NCBI GenBank assembly: GCA_021442155.1 | Contig: JAKCPB010001391.1 | Location: 62,001-126,000, forward strand | Length of the DNA: 64,000 bases | Direction of reading: 5' to 3' | From: Cymbidium sinense | Taxonomy: Eukaryota; Streptophyta; Magnoliopsida; Asparagales; Orchidaceae | Shown: one piece after another, positions 34,930 through 45,395 of the stretch | Layout: each line of letters starts with the position of its first letter | Numbering within the stretch: the stretch's first letter is position 1 | Notes under the pieces: generated by a model | Database searches by the model: none | What the model was told of the DNA's origin: nothing | Seen by the model: only the letters and a program-made list of their open reading frames with translations | Position numbers and translations under genes: made by a program

Positions 34930-37900
34930 AATCTGAGATAAGGTAATCCAGTGTTATCCAGATTGACCAAACCCCTTAATAGTTTAGGCAAATTTTGATT
35001 GTCAATTAAAGTGAAATCAGTTAAGTTGGCACCTAAAGTAGCCAAGAAATCAACACAAGCATTACCTTCACAAAGAATATAGAAATTTTATAATAAACTT
35101 GAGAAAGAAGATTTTTTGTATGATTGAGAAGATAAAATAAATTAGCATTTTTATTTCTTTAGAGTTTAGCATGTCAAGAAGCAAGAGCACATCAATTTTA
35201 ATCTAGATGTTAAGGAAACCTTTATTCAAAAAAATTTCAATAGCTTTATTGATAGTCATAAGCTCAGCATTAAATAACAGAGTAGGCTTTGAGAAGATAC
35301 GCAAAAGCACAAATGATAGTACCTTTACAATCCCTAAGAATACCACCACTGCCATATTTATTGGAAGCAATAGAACCATCTGTATTCACTTTAATCAATT
35401 TTTTTTTGGGTTTGATCCAATGGATAATCCTAGCTCTTTTATAAGAGTCAACATCAGAATGACACCCAATTTTTAGCCACAAATTTATAGCCTCTAAAAT
35501 GAATGTTACTAATAAGATTGGCAAAATAGAGCATGAATTTTTCTTTGGTTCTAGCCAGATCCTTTAAGGCTCATAGGAATAATATATTTAGCATCATTTT
35601 GTCCATCTACATGAACAAAATAAAGGTAATAGCAACTAGAACTTTGATGACCTTTCATAATTTTTTTGGAAATAGGCTTCAAGAAGTTGATATATGGAAA
35701 GAGAGCCATAAAAGTAGTTGGCATTATATAAATCATCACACCATAACCATAATTTAGAAGCAATAGCACCATTGACAAAAACATGATTAATATTTTCAAT
35801 ATGAAAGCAACAATAACACTTTCAAGGAAAATAAAACCCTTTATTTCAGAGCAAATAGTCCACAGGGATAAAGTTATTCAAAATCCTCCAATCTAAAACT
35901 GAATGAGAAATGGGATTATAGTGTTCTAAAGTTTAATGAAAGCATTAGAGGAGTTTTGCTTATCTCTAATAAAAGTCCAAACTTCTTTAGGAACAAAATC
36001 ACCATTGTAAGGAAGCTTAAAGAGAATTTAGTCAAGTTTGTTGAGAAAATAGGATATTTCTAAAGTTATCTAAAAGAGAAATAGAGATATAATTCTCAAT
36101 TTGTTCTATTTCTAAGTGTTATTATGCCGAAAGAGTTAATTTTGATAGCTACAGTAGAGTTGGTAGATAAAAGGAAGTTAATAGAGCCATTGACAATCTA
36201 ATTTTCTTGCCAAAAGAAAGAAGAACCCAAATGAATACCCAAGATATTAAGGGTTCATCCATATAATTTAATGGAGCAAAGCCTTTTCCAAACCGGAGAG
36301 TCACCAACTTTATAAGCATAAGAGGGTGTTTACCTTGGAAATATTTTTTCATCATAAAATTAGCCCAAAGCTATCATTCTTTCTAAAATTCCACCGAGCT
36401 TATGAGAAGGCTAATAGCTTTAATCGGTTTGCAACCCAGACCACCTTCACCCAAGGGACCACAACATTTATGCCAAGAAGTCCTTGCATCCTTTTAGTAG
36501 AATTATTGGATCCACAAAAAATTTATTAAGCAAGGATCAATTCTGATAAGAGTAGAATTAGTGGGATAATAGTTTGAATCAAATAAAGAAGCATTGAATT
36601 GAGAGTGCTTTTAAGAATAGTGAGCCTACCACCAAAGGAAAGTAAATGAATTTCCTAAATAGATATTTTATTTAAAATTCATTGAATTAACTTATCAAAA
36701 AGATGGGATCATTTCAGACCTTTAAAAAGAGGAGCACTCAAATACTTTACAAGAAGGTGTTGATGTTTAAAGTTAGTGATATGCAGGATTTGATTAATTT
36801 TATTATTGGAGATGCTTGAAAAAGTAATAAAGTAGCTTTTGTTATCATTGATAGATAGACTAATTTCTCTACCAAATTTATTTTAAAAAATCTTGAGATT
36901 CTTGATACGATGAATAGAAGCATTGCAGAAATAATGAAATCATCTACAAAGCTTAAATGAGAAATAAAAAGGCCACCAAGAGTTTTGTAATACATACTAA
37001 GACTATTTAAGAATAGATCATTGATTCTCTTAGATGAGTACTCAACAACAATAATAAATAAGGAAGGAAATAGAGGATCCGCTAGTCTTAGGCCATGGGA
37101 AGAAGGAAAGAAGCCCAAGGCTTCCCATTAAGCAAAAATAGAAAACCAAGCATTATTAATATAATTTTAATAAGAAAGGTAAATTTATAAAAAACCTAAA
37201 TAAATTTAGAATATGGATAAGGAAATCCCAAGAGATATTGCCAAAAGATTTGGTAATATATAATTTGAACAATGTTGCAACCTTTTGTCTTAGCATTTTA
37301 AATCATGAATTAATTGGTGAGCAAGGTAATATTATCAAATAGATGTAGCCCTAACAAAACTAGTTTGGTTTAGAAAGATAATCTATGAAGTAAAGGACCG
37401 AGTTTAATTAGAATTTGGAAACCATCTATTTAAGAAAAAAGACTAATAGGTCTAATATCACCCCAATAGTCCGATTATCTTCTTAGGTATGAACAAAAAG
37501 TGCTATTTAGGAAAAGGATTATCATTAGAAAAAATCAAGCACAACCTCAACCAAATCATTGATAATAATGGACCAGTATTTTTAAAAAATTGGGCAAGAA
37601 ACCCCAACCATAAATGTAATCTATGTTCATGATTAAGAACTTTAAAAATTTCCTTTCATTAAGTAATGTAGTAATTCACATTATTATAAATAGATGAATC
37701 AGATTTAGAAATAGCTTCATAAGAGAAACTCTTATTAAGCATATTTCTAAACTAATTAATGGTCAAATCCTTAATATCATTATTCTTGGTAATCCTTTCT
37801 CCATTATCATCTTTAATTTTGAACATTATTTAAAGCTCTCTTTTATTAACTAAAGCATGGAAATATCTAGTATTTTGTCACCATCCATAATATGTTTAGC

Positions 37901-38922
37901 AACTTTTTAGCACTAATAAGTCTCTTTCATATTTTGAAAATTAACAAGTTTATCTTTTGCCTCAGTCAAGTCCTTAATCTTAGTAGGATCAGACATAATA
38001 GAGACTTCAAACAATGTTTTTTAACATAATTTTTCCATTTCTTTGATATTAGCAAAAAGGTTTTTCTAACATAATGCTTGTTCCACAAACCCAGATTTTG
38101 TTTAAGTATTTTAAGCTTAAACCAAAATTTATTCATCCCCATAATTGAATTGTCGTGATGGGAGCTTTCCAATTGTTAGCCACAACATTAAAGAAATCAA
38201 TATGAATCAACATGTTTTGAAATCAAAAATGAGAGAAATTATTTAATCTAATAGTGTTATCTTTAATAGAAACCAAAAGAGGATCATGATCTAATAAGGT
38301 TCTGCTTAAATAATCGAAAGAAGTAATAAGCGATTAAGTAATCCAATGAGTATTAAAAAGAATTTGGTCCAACCTTTACCAAAGTCTAGAGTTTTACCAA
38401 GTAAAATTTGAACTCTTAAAGCCAATATTAATCAAATTGCAATCAAGAATCATAATGGAAATCTTATATAATGGAATGAATATGAGGAGAGCAACCACTA
38501 CTTCTTTTAGTGAAGAATAAAATTGTGTTGAAATTCCCATGAACAAACCAAGGTTTATTGACAGAGGTAGCAAAATTCCTCAACTTTTCTCAAAGAAAAT
38601 TTCTACCAGATCTTTTACAAGATGCATAGACAAAAGAGCCCAAAACACAATAGTCACCATAAGATATTTGAGCATTGAAAACTTGTTGAAAATCATCAAG
38701 AATAGAAACCTCCATAAAATTATTCCAAAAACACCAAATTTTATTACTAACATTAAAGAAAATTTTATTGAAACTGATCATTCCAGCAACATGGTTAATT
38801 TTGTTTCAATGAATAAGAGGCTCCAAAATAATAAGTAAAGAAATATTATGAATATGATAAAGGTTTATAATATGAATAGATAGGTATAGATCCCAACATT
38901 CCAAATAAAAAAAATTAAACAT
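34930..38922 (-). pseudogene. LINE-C ORF2 remnant (endonuclease, RT, zf-RVT, RNase H)
   Basis: ATG at 38922 (MFNFF.. start shared with LINE-B). The endonuclease shows NKIWCFWNNFMEVSILDDFQQ and ISYGDYCVLGSFVYASC (38781-38590). Its GGDFNT site is altered to MGISTQ-type reading by substitutions and frameshift near 38540. RT carries LSFVDDFIIS with FVDD at 36950-36939. Zf-RVT is at about 36300-35560. RNase H is the best in the window (35524-35270): IKVNTDGSIASNKYG, SGGILRDCKGTIICAF, with the first catalytic Asp present. Multiple frameshifts make it inactive. Confidence 0.87.
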
Positions 38923-38959
38923 AAGGAAATAAAAAAGGGGTTAAGAAAAGGTTAATTAA

Positions 38960-40470
38960 GAGAGGAGAGGGAGTTCATAGTGGATCTAATGTTTTTGGAC
39001 AATTTAGGAGGGATGTTTTTAACAATTTTTTTTAGCATGATAAGTTAGGAAACTATTTCCTTTTCCCATAGAATCATCATTTGTAAAGGATTTAGCAACA
39101 TTAGTCATAGATTTAGGGGAAGTCTCTTATATAGAAGTGAGTTCTCTTTCTTCCAAGTTATTAGAATTTATTAGAGGAAAATGAGCATCGGGTATAAAGG
39201 CTGAAACAAATTTATTAAGAAGGCAAGTGTGAACATGTAACCCTTCTTCAAGATACCCAAATTATTTGACAAAAACCAAATCTTTTTGAGAATTTAAATC
39301 ATCCTAAACTAAAGTAAAGTCAAATTTATCAAACTAAATATCATGAGAAAACAAATCCATATTCTCCATTGAATTTGAATGATGCATAACATTGATATCC
39401 TCCTTAGTATTTTCAATTAAAGCATCATTTTTATCAATCAAAATTAGTAAGTATGTGAGGATTGACTTAGAAGAAAAAGAATCATCATCCAATAGTTTAG
39501 AAAAATTATTATTTTCCACATTACAAGCCTTCAATTGGATAGAAGAAATAAGAGGTAAAATAGACTTATTAGGAACATTCAATGAATCCTTTTTTTCTAA
39601 ATTAACTTTTTAATATTTAACAGTGGTCTATCTAGGGTTAGGAATAGTAGTTTTCTTAATAGGAATTTTCTTTTTTTGGTGAGGATGCAGAATGAAACAT
39701 TTAGAATTATCGTGCCCGTGGATTCTATAATGTGAACAATAGATAGGGAAATTTTTAAAATCAACTTTCTGCATATAATCATAATTTTTAGATCCCAACC
39801 AAATTTCTTTGGGGTGTTTCTTTGTAATGTCCATTTCAACAAGGATTCTAGCCAGTGAAGGTCAAGATTTTATAGCTATTACCTGATCAGTTTGCAATGG
39901 CTGACCAAATAAAGCACCCATATCAAAAAGGAATTGATGATTAATGAAATGAATTCATATATTAGGGAGAGAAATCCAAACCAGAATGATTGGGGATTTT
40001 TCCCTAATATCAAATAGTGGAGTCCATTTTAGCAACCTCATTTGGAAGTTGAAAACAAAATAAGAACGATGAGAAAAAACACACGAGTAATCCAAATCAT
40101 TGGTTAAATGATTCAAAATGTGGCAAGGATATTTTAAACCTATCGTCAAAGCCCCTGAAAGTTTTAGACTATGAAATAAAGAGCAAATGTTTTCCAGTTT
40201 GGCCTACGAAGAGTAAACTTTCCAACAAAAGTAAATTCAAATGGCTTAACAAGCTTTTCTACAATCAAATCAGTGCACATAATTGAAGACATGCCTCGAA
40301 AAGAAGTCAAAATAAGTTCCAAGGACTCACTTGAATAGCTATTCTTATTAGTAAGGATGTCTTTGAATAATTTCAAAGCAGTCAAATCCAAGGTAATTGA
40401 TGCCCTATTAGGATCCATTGGATCCGTCAGTTTACCCCATGGAATCATCAGGGAATATGAGAAGCCAAAG
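38960..40470 (-). pseudogene. LINE-C ORF1 remnant (DUF4283 and CCHC knuckle)
   Basis: DUF4283 segments are readable at 40448-40164 (contains VEKLVKPFEFTFVGKFTLRR) and 40149-39955 (FNFQMRLLKWTPLFDIREKS). The knuckle at about 39760-39700 reads YCSHYRIHGHDNSKC, with Tyr for the second Cys. The acidic linker is 39582-39334 (FSKLLDDDSFSSKS). The protein would coat LINE RNA. Frames are discontinuous. Confidence 0.8.
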
Positions 40471-40671
40471 CGTCACTCTAAGTAAAGCACGAAAGTGGCT
40501 AGTGGCCATCAATTCCAGAAGGAATCCAGTGAGAATCACGCCAAATATCCATCAAGCAATGACCAAAACCAAAAATGAGAGGGAAAAGGGAATCACCGAA
40601 CGAGGAAGGCTGCTGTGGCGATGTGAGCAAGGGCAAGGACATAGTCAATGCAGATGACTCACCACCAAGAA

Positions 40672-40680
40672 CTTAGGTTT
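40672..40680. other. Candidate LINE-C target-site duplication, right copy
   Basis: CTTAGGTTT immediately right of the LINE-C 5' end, pairing with 32970-32979. Confidence 0.5.
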
Positions 40681-41373
40681 AGGATTTGATTATTATAGGG
40701 TTTAGTTTTATTTTTTAATTTATTTAGTTACTTTAAGTTTAGTTTTGGGCATGGAGGTTTAGGTTTAGGTGGTGTAGGGTAGTTTTAGTATGCCTGGGGT
40801 TTAGGTGGATTAGGTAGGGTTTAGGTTTGGGAGTTTAGGTTTAGTGTTTAGGAGTTTAGAGTTTAGGGTTTAGGGTTTACCATTTTGGGCCTTGGAGGTT
40901 TAGTGGTTTAGATTAGTTAGGGCAGGGCCTGGATTTTTGGGAGACTTAGGTTTTTGATTTAGGCTGCAAGTTTGGGTTGTCCAAGTTTTAAGGATTAGGG
41001 TTTAGGATTTAGGGTTTAGTGTTTTTTTTTAAAATAAGAAAACCAATAAGTTTACACTTATTTAATTTACTTACTTTATTTTATTTTTTTATTTTTATTG
41101 GGGTTTATTTTTTATTTTTACTTAGTTTTGTTTATTTATTTTAATTTATTTTAGTTTAGGTTTTTATTTTTGTTTTTTTTTAGGTTTAGTTTATTTATGA
41201 TTTTATTTTTTTATTTTATTTTTTAGTTTAGGTTTAGGTTTTAGGGTTTAGGGTTTAGGGTTTAGGGTTTAGAGCCTTGGATTTAGGGTTTAGGGTTTAT
41301 GGTTTAGGATTTAGGGTTTTATGGTTTACGGTTTTAGGGTTTAGATTTTAGGTTTAGGGTTTAAGGTTTAAGG
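40681..41373 (+). repeat. Telomere-like spacer between LINE-C and LINE-D
   Basis: Begins with the post-GRP motif displaced by LINE-C (TTTTTTAATTTATTTAGTTAC near 40710-40735). Then TTTAGGG-like sequence with mild C enrichment at 40790-40990, a degenerate box at 41021-41066 (AAAATAAGAAAACCAATAAG), a short T-rich tract, and a cleaner TTTAGGG tract at 41240-41373 with several perfect tandem units. Confidence 0.8.
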
Positions 41374-41422
41374 TTTTTTTTTTTTTTTTTAAGGGAAGCC
41401 CCATGAAGGGGTATTTTATTGC
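41374..41422 (-). terminator. LINE-D poly(A) tail, 3' hairpin and polyadenylation signal
   Basis: Read on the minus strand: AATAAAA (41420-41414), then a small hairpin GGGG...CCCC (GCCCC-ATGA-AGGGG on +, 41398-41411), GCTTCCCTT, and 17 A. A stem-loop just before the tail is known for plant L1-clade LINEs whose RT recognises a defined 3' end. The equivalent of LINE-C no longer shows the hairpin. Confidence 0.7.
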
Positions 41423-43264
41423 CACAAAAAGAGGATTACAAGGTCCTTAAAGGGGATAAACTCCAGAACTACTGCTCAAAGAGCTACAATCAGCCTAAAG
41501 AGTAAATCCCCTATCTATGTACATCCAAAAGCAAAAGAGGACATTAAAGCAATCAAAAGATACAAGTTGATTAACATAATAAGCCAATGAAAGATTAGGG
41601 CCAATGCTCTGGAGGATGTGAGAATGCATGATAATATGAAGTAAACCCGCAAGAGGGCAAGAGAATCACCGCAAAATTATAATAGAGATTAGAATTAAGG
41701 CAATATAGACAAAAGGATAAATGAAAACAACATAATCGAGAATGATAGTAAGGAATTGAGGATAGAAGGCTCACACCAAGTTGGGGATGCAAATATGAGC
41801 ATCCAAACTTCAAAGAAGGGTTACATCATAAGAGCTACTACCAAACCAAAAGGGAGTGAGATCATCCATCATAGCCAACAAACCTATGAGGAGATAACAG
41901 CCAGTTGTTGAAAGTCTTATGAGCTTTATTACCTGCAAACCTAAACAAAACCATATCTAATATAGAGGAAATTGCAAAGAGAAGGATAAGGTGTCCCATT
42001 CAAGAAAAGTATCATCAATATAATCACATGGGAATACATAAACATAAGAGAATGAGCCATCTTTGCGTAACCTCATGAAAAGGCATATCCAAGAAAGGAA
42101 AAGGCCAAAGATATAATCCTCTCCACAAGAAAAGGAGGAGACAACCAAATCTCGCTAATCAAGTCAATGCCTATAATTAACACCATCCCAAATATATGAT
42201 ATATATATGAATCTTTCAGGGCAGGAAACAACCCCCTTATTAATATCCATATCAATAATTTGGAAAGACCAATTGTAAGGGAAGACAGTATAGCCCAACA
42301 CAAGAAATAGACTGCAACCTACCAATAATATCACCAAGTAAAGACATTTAGGGTTACAGCTCCAATAGCAGCATTCAAAACCAAATATCAGATAATCCAG
42401 ATCAACAAACAACCAAGAGAGCAAGATAGCAAAAGGCAGCAAATGTCCAGAATACCACCCATTCAGAATATACATATATGTACAAACATAACCGAACCGG
42501 GATGGGAATAGAGGCAAATGTAATGTAGACAATAACTGGAGATGAACAGCACTGCATATAAATAGACGGGTGTTCAAAAAGCCAACAAAGAAAATAGCTA
42601 ATGCAACATTGGAACCCACCAGAAGAAAAATCAATAAGTGGATTCAAATGAATATCAACATTAGAATCTAGAAAACATAAGACAACGGATAGCCAAGGCA
42701 AAAACCAGCCAAAATAGCAACATCCAAGACAGGAAGGGACAACAAGTTGGCCATAAAACTCTCAATGAGTAGACATTGCAATAGTTAATAACCAAATAGA
42801 TAGAATAAAAAAAACATGGAGGCAAGAAGGACAAAAGAATCACCAAATACCATCAACATCAATGTCGAAATAGCTGGCAACATAGGACCTCAAGTCCTAC
42901 AACCAACAAAGATGGAGCCAACATAGAGTCAAAAAACCAAGACAGCAAATCTCCAAGACAAGAAGTAACCAAGACAACAAAAACCAGCTAGCTTGCCATG
43001 AAGCCACCCATCCAGGATAAACAGTGCAATAGTTACAAGTTTAACTGAAATAAGATGGAGAAAATAGCAGCAGATAAGGTAAACCAATGAATTCAAATGA
43101 TATGCATATAAAAAACCAATAAGGGGGTTCAAAGCAAAAACCACCAAGCAATCAACAACTTCAATATAGACTTGTTGAACAAAACAAACCAAAACCCAGA
43201 CAAGATAGAGTATTAATCCAGTCAAATAACCAAAGAAGTTAATACCAACAAGCCAAGAGTCCAC

Positions 43265-43583
43265 CCAAAAGCATATATAAATATAGAAGGATAGATAATG
43301 CTCTCACCACAAGCCAATCCAAGAGAGAAGGTAAAAGAATAGTAGCAAGATGCTTGGTCACATTAATCCAATTCTTCCCAAGGATAATGATAGTAATAAC
43401 CAGTAGGTTGGCCAATAACCCAATTATGCATATAAGATAAACCATTGATTAATTTCAGGCAAAATAGAAGAATGGTCTTTAAGATTTGCATGTTCCCATC
43501 ATAGCATAGAGAGGAAAACAATAGGAAAACCAACAAAGATCCCAGAAAGAAAAAGAAAGAGAAGAAAAACAAAGAAAATAAGC
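43265..43583 (-). repeat. LINE-D internal direct repeat, copy 1
   Basis: Shares long stretches with 44105-44411 in the same order: CACCACAAGCCAATCCAAGA, TTGGTCACATTAATCCAATTC, CCAATAACCCAATTATGCAT, AAACCATTGATTAATTTCA and AAGATTTGCATG. The offset is about 840 bases. Confidence 0.85.
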
Positions 43584-44104
43584 GGTAAAAAATTCCAAAA
43601 CCAAGAATGGGGACATTATTACAGTTACACCCATTAGGAAAAGAAAATTTTAAGAAAAGGATATAAAGTAAAGAATGTATGTTCAAGTAATTCACAAGAG
43701 TAAACAAATTACCCACACAAAGAAGGTGAATGAAAATCCATTAAGTAACTCCAAACCACGAGCATGAGAAACAAGACTAAACAAGAAGATTGATAGCCTC
43801 AAGGGTCCATATTAGCCAACAACTAAGAAAGAAGGTATCAACAAGTTGACCATATGAAAAACCATTAAGAATAGATAGTACATAAAATGGATCCCGAAAT
43901 AAAAAAGAAGTATTATGACTATGGCAAACAGAACCCGAATGTAAACAACAAAGATAAAGATCATAGTCCAAATTGATAATAACAAATAGTTGGGAAATCA
44001 AGAATCAAAAAACAACCATAAATCAAAAGACAACAATTTGTAAAAAAGCCAACGACACTAGCATTGAAAGGAATAACACAATTCCAATCCCAAAGAGATA
44101 TTAG

Positions 44105-44411
44105 AGTAGACATGAGATATACAAAAAGGGCTGTAAATGAAAGCCCCACCACAAGCCAATCCAAGAAGTGACATTCAAAAGTGTAGTCAAGAGTTACTTA
44201 GTCACATTAATCCAATTCTGCCAGTAATAACTAGTAGGTTAGCCAATAACCCAATTATGCATATAAAATAAACCATTGATTAATTTCATGTAGAAAGGAA
44301 GAGTGCTCTTCAAGATTTGCATGATCCCATCATAGAGAGGAAAACAACAGAAAGACCAACAAAGATCCTGAGGATAGCAAAGAAGAGAAAGGAAAATAAA
44401 GAAAAGAGGGT
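44105..44411 (-). repeat. LINE-D internal direct repeat, copy 2
   Basis: Second copy of the repeat at 43265-43583, with small indels. Weaker similarity between 42420-42600 and 42980-43160 suggests further, older repeats of this region. Confidence 0.85.
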
Positions 44412-45395
44412 AAATACAAGAAAACCAAAAGAGAGGCCAACATGAAAACCCATTCTGGAGCAAGAAGACAGAAATAAATAAATAATCTCAAGACAAGAAT
44501 AGTGTTTGACCAAAGACCCAATCAATCATCCCGCATAAAGGATCTCCGAAAAAAAACAAAATGAAGAAGAAACTCCAGGTCAAAAAATAAATAAGTAGTA
44601 AAAGAAACATAAAAAAAGATAACCAAGAAGTAATATCAAAGTTCGCACATAATAAAGCTATAGGTAAGGAGGTCGTGCACTGAAGGAAACGCAAAAAATA
44701 GGTGGAAGAATGGAAGAAAGCCCCCCATAATAAGATCCCACCATAGGGACCCTGCTGAATCCGAAAATGGATTCCAAAATTCCAGTAAGAATAGCAAAAA
44801 GGCCAAAAATCCTCTTCAAAATATCAATAGCAGCCCAAGATCTAATAGTGGAGACAAACAGCATGTCAAAAACCAGCCAACAGTCATTATCAATTAAAAT
44901 CCAACAAATTAATAGTAAATCATCAGAATAAATATTGCAACCAGTATAGTGAACAATACTACTAGCAAAGAAACAACATAGATAACTAAGATGCTCCAAG
45001 CAGTAATATCTTTGAGAAACAGGAAGTTGTAGAAATTAATGGTATTAGCTAAACCCATCAAAATAAATATCTCCATCCAGCAATGTTTAAGCCCCCTAGG
45101 ATTAGGAATGCAGCCAACAATGAGATTAAAATCCCAAATAGGATTGGTGTTATAAAACCAATAGCAGCTGACACATAGCTTAACATAATTCCAATGCAGA
45201 GTATCAGCATGCACATAGCTCAGCAGAAGCCCTTTATCAGTATAAATGCCAAAAGTAGTGAGCCTCCAAATGAAGGAGAAGCTATTAAAACACCAAATCA
45301 TGGCACAATGATCAAGACAATAAGTAGTATCCATGTGAAGCATCCACAAAAGGCATAAAAATGAACAGAAAGCCAAAAAATAAAGAAGCATACAG

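Larger units (their letters stand above)
32980..40671 (-). mobile_element. LINE-C: near-complete plant L1-clade retrotransposon
   Basis: About 7.7 kb on the minus strand with all expected parts: 5' region, ORF1, ORF2 (endonuclease, RT, zf-RVT, RNase H), a 1.9-kb 3' region and a short A tail (+ strand T run at about 32982-32990). It is inserted into a GRP repeat unit exactly between the GRP fragment and its usual downstream motif, with a candidate 9-10-base target-site duplication. All frames are broken. It is closest to LINE-B and shares its 5' junction. Confidence 0.9.
41423..45395 (-). other. LINE-D long 3' region with internal repeats
   Basis: About 4 kb between the RNase H C-terminus and the 3' hairpin, twice as long as in LINE-C. 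The end nearest the tail (41423-41900) matches LINE-C and LINE-A. The remainder holds diverged direct repeats (clearest pair 43265-43583 and 44105-44411). Minus frames here reach 160 residues and are hydrophobic (W/F/L/Y/C-rich), but they overlap in different frames and are not shared as protein with the other LINEs. I call it non-coding with moderate confidence. Confidence 0.6.

Noticed and set aside
32547..40671. GRP fragment as a 3' transduction of LINE-C
   Set aside because: On the sense strand LINE-C is followed by GRP-8, which resembles a transduction, but the other twelve GRP copies have no LINE upstream and LINE-C has its own A tail before GRP-8. Simple insertion into an existing GRP unit explains it better.
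41957..45391. Minus-strand frames up to 160 residues, C/F/L/Y/W-rich, possibly a transduced host gene within LINE-D
   Set aside because: Frames overlap heavily, change at each internal repeat and show no recognisable motif. A transduced gene is possible but nothing in the sequence supports it.
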